64,000 bases of DNA from Paraphysomonas bandaiensis (GCA_965644295.1 CBFFRP010000041.1:124001-188000), one strand, 5' to 3'; positions 32,822 to 44,018 are shown, counted from the stretch's first letter. Made by a program: numbers and translations. The notes: generated from the letters alone by a model not told the origin.

Positions 32822-33165
32822 TGTTTTATTATTAGCAATAGACGTTTTAGAGTCAGAACTAATATAGCATCTCAATTTAACTACTTAGTGATTAACTCTG
32901 ATATCCTATTACTCTTTATCGCCACGAAAGCTGCTTGTGCGTCACCGCAAGCACCAAGGTGCTACCACTTGAGTATGCGTGGGAGCTCTCCACGGACGTA
33001 TAGTCCTTTGGTGTCAAGGGGCGGTTAATTAGGGGGGCGCCTTCGGTAGAGGTCCGCGAAGCTTAAGGGAGGTCTGATCGGAGGATAGTGTTCCGAGGGT
33101 GAGTTAGATGGTGTGATGTAGAGGCGTAGAATCTGTAGAGTTTCGGGGTGTGACTGACTTCAGTG
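32822..33165 (+). repeat. Dispersed repeat R1, copy 1
   Basis: The repeat begins TGTTTTATTATTAGCAATAG and carries the conserved core ACTCTTTATCGCCACGAAAG and GCTGCTTGTGCGTCA. The downstream blocks CACGGACGT, GTCCGCGAAGCTTAA and TGACTTCAGTGTG match, in reverse complement, 38060-38599. A third, shorter copy lies at 43699-43880. All three copies begin with TG at the same point, which would suit a solo LTR or a non-autonomous element. No open frame belongs to it. Confidence 0.75.
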
Positions 33166-33468
33166 TGTAAGTTGGACGTATATATTTCTGTCAATGGCGG
33201 GATAAAGAACTACGAGTCATTTATTACGGGTTCATATCGCAGCGATAACCCCGAAATAGCGGAAGACATTGATGGGTGCGCCCAGAAGCATGGAATTGTC
33301 CAACTTTTGAAAGACACTCTACGGGATCAACTTACAATCCTTGATCGTGGGATACAGTTGCATCGCAAGAAGTGTTTGGAATCCATGCAGCCACTACATG
33401 TTCACATCGAAAACCTCTTTGTGAAAATGCGAGCTGAGCTGGAGGTCCTTCTCAGTGATAACATTTAA
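33166..33468 (+). pseudogene. Unassigned exon-like open frame within the repeat complex
   Basis: About 100 codons run in frame to a TAA at 33466-33468. There is no ATG at the beginning; an acceptor-like ACTTCAG lies at its 5' edge, where repeat R1 ends. The residues are helical and charged (DTLRDQLTILDRGIQLHRKK, then an amphipathic C-terminal helix), like the last exon of a real protein. I do not recognise it. It may be a host gene fragment carried next to R1. Confidence 0.4.
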
Positions 33469-33698
33469 CGTACAGAACAGTGATTGATGCTGAATATGTT
33501 GTAGTACAGTGCACATACACGGGCGACATCTCCTTCCAAAAATGAATTACTGTCAGTGATGTCGAGTGAACATTTATCTACTATCAGCAGTATCATTTTG
33601 TGGATGTAGCGTATCTTGATTTTGTAGTCGTTTTAATATCTAAAAAGAACGCAGTTGTGAGCAACCTTCTTTGTGAATCATAGGCAATAGGCACTATA

Positions 33699-33811
33699 TA
33701 ACAGTAGCTACATCATTCTCACACGGTATTCAGCGCTGAATATGCAGTGAGAACCCGGGTGGGGAACTGCTGAACTAAGCAATGTGTACATAGGTAGAAG
33801 TGCGCGGTCGC
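33699..33811 (+). repeat. Inverted repeat R2, left copy
   Basis: This segment, with GTGAGAACCCGGGTGGGGAA at its centre, matches the reverse complement of about 37160-37268 over roughly 110 bases with few changes. Together with R1 it gives nested inverted repeats around 33-38.6 kb. Confidence 0.8.
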
Positions 33812-34127
33812 CTGGAGTTGACTCCAGTAACATTGAAGTTGGTGATCGGGTTATTTGTCTTGGAGCTGGGGGGTTTGCTAAAGAGGCTATAGTACCTGTA
33901 CAAGGAGCATTTCGTATTCCAAGGCTTCCTGAGAGCATATGTGACGGAAGCCGCTGGTCTTTTAGTCAGTTATGGCACTACCCATCTAGCTTTGACGTCG
34001 AGGGGAAATATTCAGAACGGCAAAACCGTGCTAGTCACTGCTGCCGCAGGCGGTGTTGGACTCGCCAGTGTGGAACTTGCACAAGCCATGGGGGCGAGAG
34101 TTATCGCAGCTGCTGGTTCGGAAATCA
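33812..34127 (+). pseudogene. Quinone oxidoreductase (zeta-crystallin type) gene fragment
   Basis: The fragment encodes the central part of an NADPH:quinone oxidoreductase of the medium-chain dehydrogenase family. It contains the catalytic-domain strand IEVGDRVICLGAGGFAKEAIV, the segment AGLLVSYGTTHLAL and the nucleotide-binding motif AAAGGVGLASVELAQAMGARV. An extra base near 33938-33941 shifts the frame between the first and second blocks. Both ends are missing: the 5' edge abuts repeat R2 and the 3' edge joins a stray antisense piece of the J-domain gene. It is a dead, captured fragment rather than a gene. Confidence 0.8.
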
Positions 34128-34303
34128 GAGTCTTCGCGCGCTGGTACCACGTACAGGAAAAGAACGTTCCTCCTCCAGCGTGGGTGAGAATATCGACGAG
34201 CTGTATGGCATGCAATAAATGTTGGTGACCACGTTCAGAATAATGAAAAATCCTAATGCCTACAGACGCCCTGGCCTCACTCTCTAAACACGCCTCATTG
34301 TCT
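34128..34303 (-). pseudogene. Duplicated fragment of the J-domain protein gene
   Basis: 176 bases repeat 35092-35281 in the same orientation with a few substitutions and one 15-base deletion (after ACCACGTTC). The source lies inside exon 1 of the J-domain gene at 34657-36132. The copy therefore encodes an internal helical piece on the minus strand, fused head-on to the quinone oxidoreductase fragment. The near-identity means the duplication is recent. Confidence 0.9.
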
Positions 34304-34656
34304 GATGTGATACATATTGTGCAATTGAAGTGAGTTAATAGTATGTACTAGAGGTGTTATCAACCCATAGTTGTAACGGGTGAATATAGTTACAAAGGGA
34401 GTAAATTCAGTTACTGATGTTGTGTGACTATATACGATATAGATTATTGACTGGTGAATATTGGATAAATAGATGTTAGTGAGAACAGATGTTTTCCAGA
34501 TGTTACATGAATATGCTATAAAGTGTTCATATAAATAATACAATTCTATCTTGAAAGTATGTTGTGTGCAACAAAGCAAGATTAAGGTTTACGTGTAAAT
34601 AAAAAGTCAACTTCAGTACGATGACAGTTACTAACATGAAATGCACAAGCAATATC

Positions 34657-36132
34657 CTACATGTTCTTAAAATATTCGTAGAATGCGTTAAACTCTTTCA
34701 AGATTTCCTCACACAAAATATACCACTCCATTCCCTTATCCTTGTTATGATTCTTGTCAGGATGATAGTCTGCAATAGCTTTCAGGCAGACTTTCTTCAA
34801 GGAAGAGTCGTCATTCTTGTCTACTGTTGACGACAAGCAATTGCCATTGGCAGGAGGATGGTTCTCGTAAACATACTTTACAAGATCAAAAAATCTAAAA
34901 GAGATGTGTGAGAAAGAATGTTAATTGATAAATATGCAGAAAACATACTTGTACGACTTTCCAGTGGATTTATCCATGCTCGCTCTCATTGCATCCAACT
35001 TTGGCTTCAGCTTGAGAAGTACCGGTTCTCTCTGTGCTGCAATTTCCGCCTGATCAAAGGCCAGTCGCTTCTCGCGGTATTCTTCAATCAAAGTCTTAGC
35101 GCGCTGGTACCACGTACAGGAAAAGAACATTCCTCCTCCAGCGTGGGTGAGAATATCGACGAGCTGTATGGCATGCAATAAATGTTGGTGACCACGTTCT
35201 TCATTCTTCAGAACAGAATAATGAAAAATCCCAATGCCTACAGACGCCCTGGCCTCACTCTCTAAACACGCCTCATTGTCTATTGCAGATTTCGATGCAA
35301 GTTTGGCGGCGACATAGCGATCCAAAACAGTCATAGCAAGATCCATATTCAGCTCATCGTCGCCCAACATTAATTCCACCTGCAGTTCTTCCGCTAGAAT
35401 TCGTTCTTTCGCGGATGTAACCCGGCACAAATAGCGGCGCTGACTGTGTTCAATGTCTTCAAGCTGTTCGACAAGCTCACTTGGCCGAGAGGATTTTATA
35501 ATCCGTTCCAAGTATTGTTTCGAGAAATTGATAGGTTGATACATTTCATGTAGCACAGAAAACGCATCATTCATCAGGTCCAAATCAGTGCAAAATATGA
35601 CGTGTTTGAGCATTTCTCGAGCCATCTTAATGTGAATATAAGCAGTGGTGATACAAGACGGTTCTGTTAGAGGAAGAAACATTGAGATTTTGCTGCATCG
35701 ATATCTCCAGTCGCTGCTCTGATCGATGAGATATTCGACCACGCTATCGACAACACGTAGCAAATAAGTTTCTAAATGAATGTACCATTCGTTGGGTAAG
35801 CTGATCTGTTTTCCATTCAATAATGCTTCGATCATAAACAAAAATGCTTCTTTATAGTAAAAATATACGGCATTTTCTTCTAATCTCACTGAAAGTTGTT
35901 TTGTTGATGCAAGTTTCCATGATGCCATTCCATAATTCTTTGTAGCATACACCCAGTCTTGGCCACTTCCTTCTGTAGAAGCAGCTTTTCTTGCATCCAT
36001 AAAGAGAGAAATTGCTTTTTTAGCACGTTCCAGACGTAACGCAGGGGCGAAATCTTCATTCAGAAATGCATCTGCATAATATTTTGCACCCTCTTTACGT
36101 ATAGATGCTGAAGTCTTATTGGAAGATGCCAT
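34657..36132 (-). CDS. Helical-repeat protein with C-terminal J domain
   Basis: Two exons, 34949-36132 and 34657-34894, with a 54-base intron (GTATGT..TTTTAG), give 473 residues from the ATG at 36130-36132. The first ~390 residues are all-helical and TPR-like, starting ASIRKEGAKYYADAF and ARKAISLF-type helices. The last ~80 residues form a J domain: a helix CLKAIADY, the invariant HPD in YHPDKNHNKDKG, then a helix ending FNAFYEYFK. J domains stimulate the ATPase of Hsp70 chaperones. This one sits at the C-terminus, as in auxilin-like and some TPR-J co-chaperones. No signal peptide or membrane segment is seen. An internal part of exon 1 has been copied to 34128-34303. The exact subfamily is not recognised. 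Confidence 0.8.
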
Positions 36133-37159
36133 TGTACACTCCTGTGGTGTTAGTGATGTATGGTTACGGTTAATCTGTTGGATCAACTATCGTTAAGTGA
36201 TACACGGCACTGCTCTACTGTATACTATAGAGAAGTATATAGAACCCTCTCCAATAGTAGTGTTGTGATATAGCTAGCTAGTCATGAACACACGTCGTAG
36301 TGTTGTGATGTTCTGATTCTAGATATGGAGAAAATCATGTGGATCTTTAACAGATACTTCGTAGGAATCATTTTTTCAGTTTGTGATATATTTGGATTTC
36401 CTACATCATCACTCACATATACATGTAGCTACAGTACCAGTATACTATGATAGGGTGAGTAGACCAAAAAAGCGCTGGATTTACCCAAATTCTCTGGATT
36501 TCGTACCAAATACAGTGGATTTTTATCCACTGAATGATCCGAACGGGCCCTTGAAATGGTACGTAGTATAGCATATACATGTATATACAGCGGTATTGTA
36601 CTGTAGTATATATAGATGTCAGAGTGTGTATGTATATGTATGTGTGTGGACTGCACCGTATATACCGTATTCTGGACTGTATTTCACATGAAATAGTATA
36701 CTTATATATGTACTGCTGTACATGTTTATGCTATGGGTTTTTCATACATTAGACATACAGCAGTACATCCTATACAGCAGTACAGCAGTACCAGTACCAG
36801 TACCTATAGTGTACTGCCGTATGGAGATGTAGACTATAGACTATGGTACGAGTAGTATGCATCATGGTGCAGCAGTATCCATATCTATCTATCTATCTAT
36901 CTACCTCATAATAAACATTCCTTCTCCACCCTATACCCCTATGTTTCACTCTCTATCCCGTATCCTCCACTCATACCCATACCAATCAGTGTCATTTGTG
37001 TTGACGCCTTTAGACCTTGACGAATAAACAGGCATCCAGATATGGGCCGCCCCACATCAAGGGCATCCGGGACAGGGGCCACCTGAAGGGTAACCAGGAT
37101 ATTGCACAGCGTAACTACTCACTGCGTGCGGCTTTCTAGTGAGTGCTGCCGAGTGCTGC
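36133..37159. other. Intergenic sequence rich in GTAC words
   Basis: No gene is seen. Between about 36560 and 36845 the words GTACTGCTGTACATG, TACAGCAGTAC (several copies), CAGTACCAGTACC and ATCTATCTATC cluster densely. It is the strongest block of this motif class in the window, upstream of the J-domain gene. Confidence 0.5.
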
Positions 37160-37268
37160 GATCGCGCACCTCTACCTATGTACACATCGCTCAGTTCAGC
37201 GCTTCCCCACCCGGGTTCTCACTGCATATACAGGGCTGAATACCGTGTGATAATGATGTAGCTAGTTG
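37160..37268 (-). repeat. Inverted repeat R2, right copy
   Basis: This is the reverse complement of 33699-33811. The shared block includes CCCACCCGGGTTCTCACTGC and the surrounding 110 bases. Confidence 0.8.
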
Positions 37269-37654
37269 GGTTCAGTAGGTAGCTAGCAAATAACGTATGG
37301 GACTTAAATCAAGTATTAGTTAGGTACCCACCCGACCCCCACCCGGCTCTACCTAAGTACGCGCTCAGAATGGGGCACTTACAAACTAGGGGGTTACACT
37401 TTTTTTCATGTTTTGAGTTTGTAATAATCGAAAAGTCGATTTCACCACACGGATTTTCCTGCTCATCCATTTACTAATCCAACCTGCGTTTCATTACCTT
37501 GTCTAGAATTGCACGTCACATGTAGTTTTATGAATTACGTTGAATAATGAAAGTTTTATAAGATTATGTATTGCTGTACTTGAATCTAATATCTAGTACC
37601 ACACAAAGCTAAGTTCATGTAGTGTACCTAACTCCTGTTTGTTGATGGATAGTG

Positions 37655-38105
37655 ATAGTATGTAGAGCTGGCGGAGTCGCCTACATTGGGGTTCGCGTGT
37701 GTGGGGAAGTGAAAGTGTTAGAAAAGTAGGAGATGTGTTTCTCGCCTAGCTGTGATTCTCTGCTGAGGTATCTGGGGCGGGGTTGGGCACACAGACTTCC
37801 TTCCAGAGAACGTAATAGTACGCAGCAAATCCGGAAACGGAAGTTGCTGGTCATCCGACTTCTATAGGAGTAACAAGACGGCCTGTGCCCTATACCCAAC
37901 CCCGCCCAAGGTCTACAACTCCCTCCACAATTCCACCTCCAACTACCACCACACACAACTTATAATTTCCTCTACTTCTAACCCGATGGTGTCTCAGCAG
38001 AGAATCACAGCTAGGAATAAGACCACTGCCCCTCTACACTTCTAGCACTTTCACGCCCCACACATGCAAGCCCCAACGTAGACAACTCCACCAGCTCTAT
38101 TTACA
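37655..38105. repeat. Imperfect palindrome R3
   Basis: The left arm (about 37660-37790) carries AGAGCTGGCGGAGTCG, GTGTGGGG-GTGAAAGTG and CTAGCTGTGATTCTCTGCTG, then GGGGCGGGGTTGGGCACA. The right arm (about 37880-38100) carries the same blocks inverted, with about 100 extra bases inside. Part of the right half (37800-37940) is also found inverted at 38650-38765. It is a decayed transposable element or a fold-back structure; it has no coding capacity. Confidence 0.7.
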
Positions 38106-38599
38106 TCTAACTACTACACTGCAGTCAGTGGTGCCCCAAGAACACAGATTCCACCCCTCTGTCTTGCATCATATCACGTTCCCTCGTACCACTATCCTCC
38201 CACCTACATAACTTTGATCATCTTTTAAACGTCGCGGACCCCTCTACCCTCAAGGGCATCCTCTGATTAACCGCATCTAATGAAACTGAAGGACTACACG
38301 TCCGTGGGCAGCTCTCACATATAATTGGGCTGCCTGCTAAAGTCAAGCATCCGGGATATTCACCTCAAGGACTCACAATCCTGAAGTCAGCAGATGTCAG
38401 TGATATCAACATTCTGCTTGCTCACTGCGTTTGCTTTGAGCGATAGAGCATAAGTGGTTGCACATTCGTACTTGCAGTGACGCACAAGCAGCTTTCGTGG
38501 CGATAAAGAGTAGTAGGATATCAGAGTTAAGCACTGGGTAGTTAAATTGCGATGCTATATTAGTTCTGACTCTTACGCGCCTATTGCAAGTATAAGACA
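38060..38599 (-). repeat. Dispersed repeat R1, copy 2
   Basis: This is the inverted counterpart of 32822-33165, starting (minus strand) TGTCTTATACTTGCAATAGG and including the core ACTCTTTATCGCCACGAAAG. It is longer than copy 1 because of internal differences. Together the two copies bracket 33.2-38.0 kb. Confidence 0.75.
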
Positions 38600-38649
38600 T
38601 TCACTATCCGGGGGAATTATAGATTGTGTGGCGATAGTTGTAGATATAG

Positions 38650-39319
38650 TTGTGGATTGTAGAGGGAACTGTTGACCTGGGGCGGGGTTGGGCACAGATC
38701 GTCTCATAACTCCTACAAGTCAGAGGGCCCGCGGTTGTCTTTGCCGGTTTCGCTGCTTACGTGTTCTGGGAGGAATTCTGGAGGAAGCAGTGTATTCGTA
38801 TCACAGTATCACTGGAACGGATACAACTAACCCATAAAACAGGATTATTCTTAGCAAAAGGACAAGTCGTGTATCATTATTTTATAGTAACAGTTCTATC
38901 TTTCGTACAAATTTATATGTATTTTAGTATACAAGGCACACATTTACCGTATTCAGGAAAGGCAAGATAACAATAAATGATGAGAGATGTTGCTCAAAAT
39001 TTCAATAATTGATTATTGAGTGTATTTAAAAGTTCAGTTGTTTGCTTAACCACCCTTCAAAATATCTATTTCGGATACTAAATATGTGGCTTATGTTTGT
39101 TTTATTATCCGTGTTCTTTATTTTCGTGTGGATATATGGACGTATACCCAACATCTTAAAACGTAAAACGTATTTCGACATATACTTAAATGAAATTACA
39201 CTACTAATATTCTTGCAAAAGAGCAGACCAATACTAAATCTTACTTCGGATGCAAAAAAGCCATGTTGAAAAGTGTATTTTTGTGCTTCTAGCAGTCACG
39301 TGTAACATATGGTCTAGTA
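38650..39319. other. Repeat remnant and intergenic sequence
   Basis: The first ~115 bases match, inverted, 37800-37940, including GGGGCGGGGTTGGGCAC. The rest is AT-rich, with short open frames (38761-38970, 39042-39269) that have no recognisable domain. Confidence 0.4.
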
Positions 39320-41860
39320 TCATTCACCTTTTCCCGAAATTTCTTGACAGTATAATCCAGGAAGGGGTTTATCGAACATCCCAGAGGAGGAAATTGATGC
39401 AGCACTGCAACGTTTGCCCCGCAACCAGCATGCACAAAATCCATTCGCTCTAGGTAAACCTATGGAGTTTCTAGGAGTACCGCGGGAAGCAGTGTGAATT
39501 AAGCCGCGAGGACCATTCTTTCCAGGAATATACGGCCCACCCATTGTTGTATTAGTAGACGACTGTCGCGTCCTCTTTATCGGACGGTATCCGCTTAGCT
39601 GCCCCCGGGGAAAGGATACCCGTATACCTTTCCTATCTGCCCTTTCACCTCCTACCTCATCAGCACAGAATTTAATACTTCCTCCAACAACCACCATCTC
39701 CGGTTCCAAATCTCTTAGTAGTGAGATATCCTGTAGAACAGCGATATCTACCACAACGAAATCACCAGCAAAGCACTCCTTTAGTTGACCAAGGACATTT
39801 TCACAGTTGGCAGCGTACGCTGCGCCAACTGTATACGTCCATAACGCTTCAGCAAGGCTCAACTTCTCGCTGGGACGGAATACAAGCCCGTAACTTTCTC
39901 GCACCACATGTGGTGAGGCGTGCTCATTTTGGATCATATTACCTTCTCCGCTCGCTCGCTCAGTTCGGAACATGGCGTCATAAATTCCAGTAAAAGGAGA
40001 GCATGATTCGATGGGCGCATCGGAACCCCCAGCAACCCATACACCACTCTGCATGCAATATAATCAACCATGCAATATTACAATAGGGTCATTACCTGCA
40101 GAAGAGTCTTCCAGCAATAGGAGTTCTCGATCTGCGTTGTGGATAATCGCTCCATCACCCACCGCATATCAGTTGGGACAAACGACGGCTGTATGTTGGC
40201 AATCGCACCTATGGACTTCATACGTTGTATAAGATCTGGATTAAGGACTTGGCAGTGAGTCAGCACAGGACGCTCAGCGGGTAGCGCCCCAGCATTTTCC
40301 AAAGCTGTAAGGGCCTGCAAGATATGCTTGAAAACACACTTACGAATGGCACCAAACTACCTGCTCAGCAGCCATATCACCAATACAGTGTATTTCTAAT
40401 CGGTATCCACGTTGTCTCGAATCACGCACCATATCTGTAAGGGCTTCAGTCTTGTGCAACAGTATCCCACGATACTTGTCTACTTCTGGCTTATCTCCAC
40501 CAGCAAGTGCTGCGATTTCTTCTTCGACTTCCGCAGTGGCTTCATTGTCCTCATCCTGCATCTTCCATGATCAGTGCCGTGCAGAATACATTTGCTGTAA
40601 GTGACACCTAATACCTTTATCGCAGCGGTTTCTGCACCCAGGGATCCGTCCACAAAAAGTTTCACTCTTTCAACTGTGAGGAAACTGCTTGCACTCGTCA
40701 AATCTGTGGCTTCCGAAGAAGAAAGGAATAGGGAAGAATCCTGGGCCGACACGAGAGTATGTACTCCTGGTTTGATTATCCCTCGCGTCTGCACGACGCT
40801 CCCCTCTTCAGCTGACTCCTGATAGGAAGGGGTAAGAAATACACGGAGTGGCAAGTCGCCGGTTTCCATGAGAGTGGAATAGGCAGTGAGGGAATACTCA
40901 TCGTTCGTTTGTACAGCTGTCAACCCACGCCTGCCTTTATGATAAAATAAAGCTCGCAATCAATAAAATAGAACCTACCGAAGACAATTGTTAAGACCTT
41001 CTTCTATAAACCTCTTTTTGTCAGCCTCACTATGCTCACCCATTGCCTTTAGAACTACCTGTACTGCATTCTCACGCAAGACACCTGGCAGACACACATG
41101 ACACCAGCAAAAGCATACAAAGAACAGTGATACCAGTAGGTCCAGAGGCATCAACATCGATCTCTCCACCTGGGACATTGAACGTCGTATCAGAGATATT
41201 TATGTTCGCCCGACGTAGTGCAAGGGTGTTGGCTACTCCAATATGCCAGCACGCTCGCCACAGGAAAACCGGAGTTTCCGGACAGACACTATCTAGGTCA
41301 TACCTAGTCGGGTAGCGTGATAATAAGGACTGCAAGTAGTTCAAGTCAAGTATAGAGATAAACATATGTACATTGCGTGCCTGATCCCAGTTTATTCCTA
41401 TGATCCATGGAAGATCCGCATTCATTTCATGGTGAGATTTTAGGGATGCCTTGAGATCATCTATAGAGTTACAGGATGATAAATCTAAATAATGTGAATT
41501 CTCTCCACTGAGCATAACATGAATATGAGCATCAATGAGTCCTGGTAGAATGAGATGACCCCCTGCATCCACAACACTATCGAACAGCTTCTCATCAGGT
41601 GGATCACCAGATGATACGCATGATATCCTTCCACGATGATCAATAGACATCCACATGTTATGCTGTATAGTTGCTTTTATTTTCCTATGAGAGTTATCGT
41701 CTATTGATAAGCCGTCACTGATCCACTGCCACATGCAGCAGTTCGTTACCAGCATACAGCCTGTTAGTTTCGGTCTCTCGGAGACAGCTATCTCGTCGAT
41801 ATCTTCATCGGAATCCTCTGGAGATTTTCTTTTTTTACTTGGAGTGAATGTGTTTCCCAT
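39320..41860 (-). CDS. YtcJ-type metal-dependent amidohydrolase
   Basis: Six exons (41134-41860, 40979-41084, 40615-40930, 40361-40555, 40096-40314, 39320-40048) give 763 residues, all junctions in phase; introns are 46-59 bases. The metal-binding HxH is in PGLIDAHIHVMLSG, preceded by the two strands of the urease-like beta sandwich. A carboxylated-lysine-type region and the blocks LFVDGSLGAETAA, EIHCIGDMAAEQ, VLTHCQVLNPD and GSDAPIE follow in the order seen in the YtcJ/LAF3 amidohydrolases (amidohydrolase_3 family). The substrate is unknown. The first ~35 residues are a basic/acidic tail (PSKKRKSPEDSDEDIDE), which could be a nuclear signal. The last ~75 residues are a Cys-, Gly- and Arg-rich extension (CACWLRGKRC). 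The acceptor of exon 4 could also lie six bases upstream. Confidence 0.85.
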
Positions 41861-42192
41861 ATCAATAAAGTATCTTATATATATATATATATGTGTATGT
41901 ATGTATGTGTTAAGTATGGAGCTATGCATAGATAGACCAGAGGCTGCACAGTGCGGTATATATAGAGCTAGGTGGGTTTAAAATCCATAGCTATAAGTTC
42001 GAAATCTGATAGTTTTTGCATAAAAAACACCTTTTATGTCAAATGCGAAATAAATATCCTTGATTTTTAACCATGAAAACTGGAGAATCATGAAAACTCA
42101 TGATTACAGCAGTGCAGGCTGTGATGGTGTAGTAGTAGCTGGAGGGACATGGCTGTGGTTAAAGTCTTGCCTATGCATACCCTCACACAGCC
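41861..42192. promoter_or_regulatory. Divergent promoter region
   Basis: This region lies between the amidohydrolase and the FkbM-type gene. It has a TATATATATG-TGTATGTATG simple repeat directly upstream of the amidohydrolase start (41876-41910). Nothing else is recognisable. Confidence 0.4.
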
Positions 42193-43425
42193 ATGCCGAA
42201 TACAGGTGGGCTATCGTTCTTACCCGATGAGGGACTCGTGTGGGAGTATATCGACAAATCCGAAAGCGAGTTTTTATATCAGGAAATATTTATAAATAAC
42301 TCCTATGTGCAACACGGAGTAACCGTCAGAGACGATTCAGTCATCGTGGATGCTGGGGCGAATATTGGAATATTCTCATTATATTGTTTGTCGAAAGCAA
42401 AAAACATTGAGCTGATATCTGTAGAGCCTATTCCCGTAGTGTTCAATGTCTTAAGGCGTAATCTTATGTCTTATCAGCAATCTAACCGGCTGCACTTGAT
42501 CAATGCTGCAATTGGGTGCACACGCGAGGATGAATGTCAGTATTACTATATTTCATCTGCTCCTGGTGAATCAACGAGGCATATAGATGAATGGAGAGCT
42601 CAAAAGGAAATACTCAAACACGCTGTGGAAGTGTCGTCTGACTATCGAGTGCAGGATGCTCTGGACTGCAACTCTGACTCCGAAGAAAGCTGTCACTCCG
42701 CTTCGGAACACAATGGAAGTACCGATTGCTGCTTAGCTACTAAACGACGGAGTGATGAGCAGGGTAGATCAGAAAATGAATTGAAGAGGTCGAGATACGA
42801 TCACTCTGTAGAACCGGCAGTAGAAATTTGCCGTTGTCCCGTGCGACCTCTTCGTGAAATATTGGTTGATGAAGTTGGCAGCGATTGGCATGTCGACCTT
42901 CTCAAGGTTCTTAAAGTGAATATAGCACTCGTAAAGTTGGTGTAATGGTCTTTTTCTGTTAGATAGATGTGGAGGGCGATGAACTGGATTTACTCGAAAG
43001 TTTGCTCATTGGCTCCTGCGAAACCTCCGAGTGTCAACAAACTGATATTCTTAGTGAACGTATTCGACAGATTGTTGCAGGTGAGTGCCGTATAAGAAGT
43101 TTTTTTATCACACTGCGCATGTTTCTTTCTCCTATTTATTTTGATGTCATATTCAGAAGTGCACGATACTTCTGTATTGGCTTCACATAGTGGTAAAGGT
43201 CGCTTAGCCCAAGTAGTCGAGTTTCTAGAGTTTCATGGATATTCTGTAACTACGGAGTTGCAGACGTCACAGGTTCGTATAATATTTTTTTCTTTCATAT
43301 GTTGTAAACGACGTGTATAGGAATGTGCCGACAGCGAATACTTTATGTTCATACCTCCCGAATTAAATCTGTATTATGTTTATGCTGTTTCTAGAAGTAG
43401 TAGTACTATGTGTGTGAAGTCATGA
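42193..43425 (+). CDS. FkbM-type SAM-dependent methyltransferase
   Basis: Four exons (42193-42906, 42963-43080, 43157-43272, 43321-43425) give 350 residues. Motif I for S-adenosylmethionine is VDAGANIGIFSLYCL, followed by ISVEPIP and LHLINAAIG. The exon 2 start reads IDVEGDELDLLES, the FkbM block, and exon 3 begins EVHD and ends in a GYSVTTE-like strand. These are the conserved FkbM landmarks. A ~90-residue polar, Ser/Cys-rich insertion (residues 140-215) with KRRSDEQGRSENELKRSR separates the first and second halves and is unusual. FkbM proteins methylate sugars or natural products on oxygen; the substrate here is unknown. The exon 1 donor is GTTCTT, chosen because it restores LLK-IDVEG; a GTGAAT donor nine bases on is the alternative. 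Confidence 0.78.
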
Positions 43426-44018
43426 CCGCACATTTTAAGTTGTTAATATAGAAAATATGGTTCCATAATTGCTTTACGTGCCCGACATAGATCAAATTTT
43501 TCATTTACAAAGATTTGCGTCACGAGGAAGCCGCATCTCGTAAACTGTCGAAATTGAAACAATTGCCGGAAACAATAACGACGACAAATCAGGGCAAAAA
43601 TATATTTTCCCTTTTTTAGGAAGTATTTAAGTGTATGTAGTACTAGTATGTCTCGTATAGAATAATGTCGCAACCGTTGAATATATGAAATATATGAGTG
43701 TCTTATATTTAGCAATAGGCGTCGATAATCAGAACCAGATAGGCAGCTAGATGTAAACTATTCAAGCTAGATAGACTTCTATCTGTAACTAACTAGTACA
43801 ATTGCTCATATCCTACTATATAACGCTATGAAAGCTGCTTGTGTGTCGCCGCAAGCACTAATGTGCGACCAATTTCGTCGACTTGAAGTTCTTAGAATTC
43901 ACGCAGTAACAAGTAGAAGTAACAACGTAATAGAGTTAGTTAGATGTACTACTATATAAATTTATTGTAATTACGACGCATTTTTGTCAGTTATTATGAT
44001 TACATTTTATTAATACTT
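43426..44018. other. Intergenic sequence with R1 copy
   Basis: Apart from repeat R1 at 43699-43880, only AT-rich sequence and a short unrecognised open frame (43443-43715, minus) are present, between two converging genes. Confidence 0.4.
43699..43880 (+). repeat. Dispersed repeat R1, copy 3
   Basis: The copy begins TGTCTTATATTTAGCAATAGG and keeps GAAAGCTGCTTGTGTGTCGC and CGCAAGCAC near its end. It is the most diverged and shortest of the three copies. Confidence 0.7.

Noticed and set aside
33784-34228. Functional short quinone oxidoreductase gene
   Set aside because: It lacks both ends of the fold, carries a frameshift and runs into an unrelated antisense fragment.
34921-36186. BRO1-domain protein
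   Set aside because: The helical N-terminal part first suggested BRO1, but the second exon encodes an HPD-containing J domain and no BRO1 landmark could be confirmed.
37681-37956. 91-residue minus-strand frame rich in Trp, Gly and Arg
   Set aside because: It lies inside the palindromic repeat R3 and the composition follows from the repeat.
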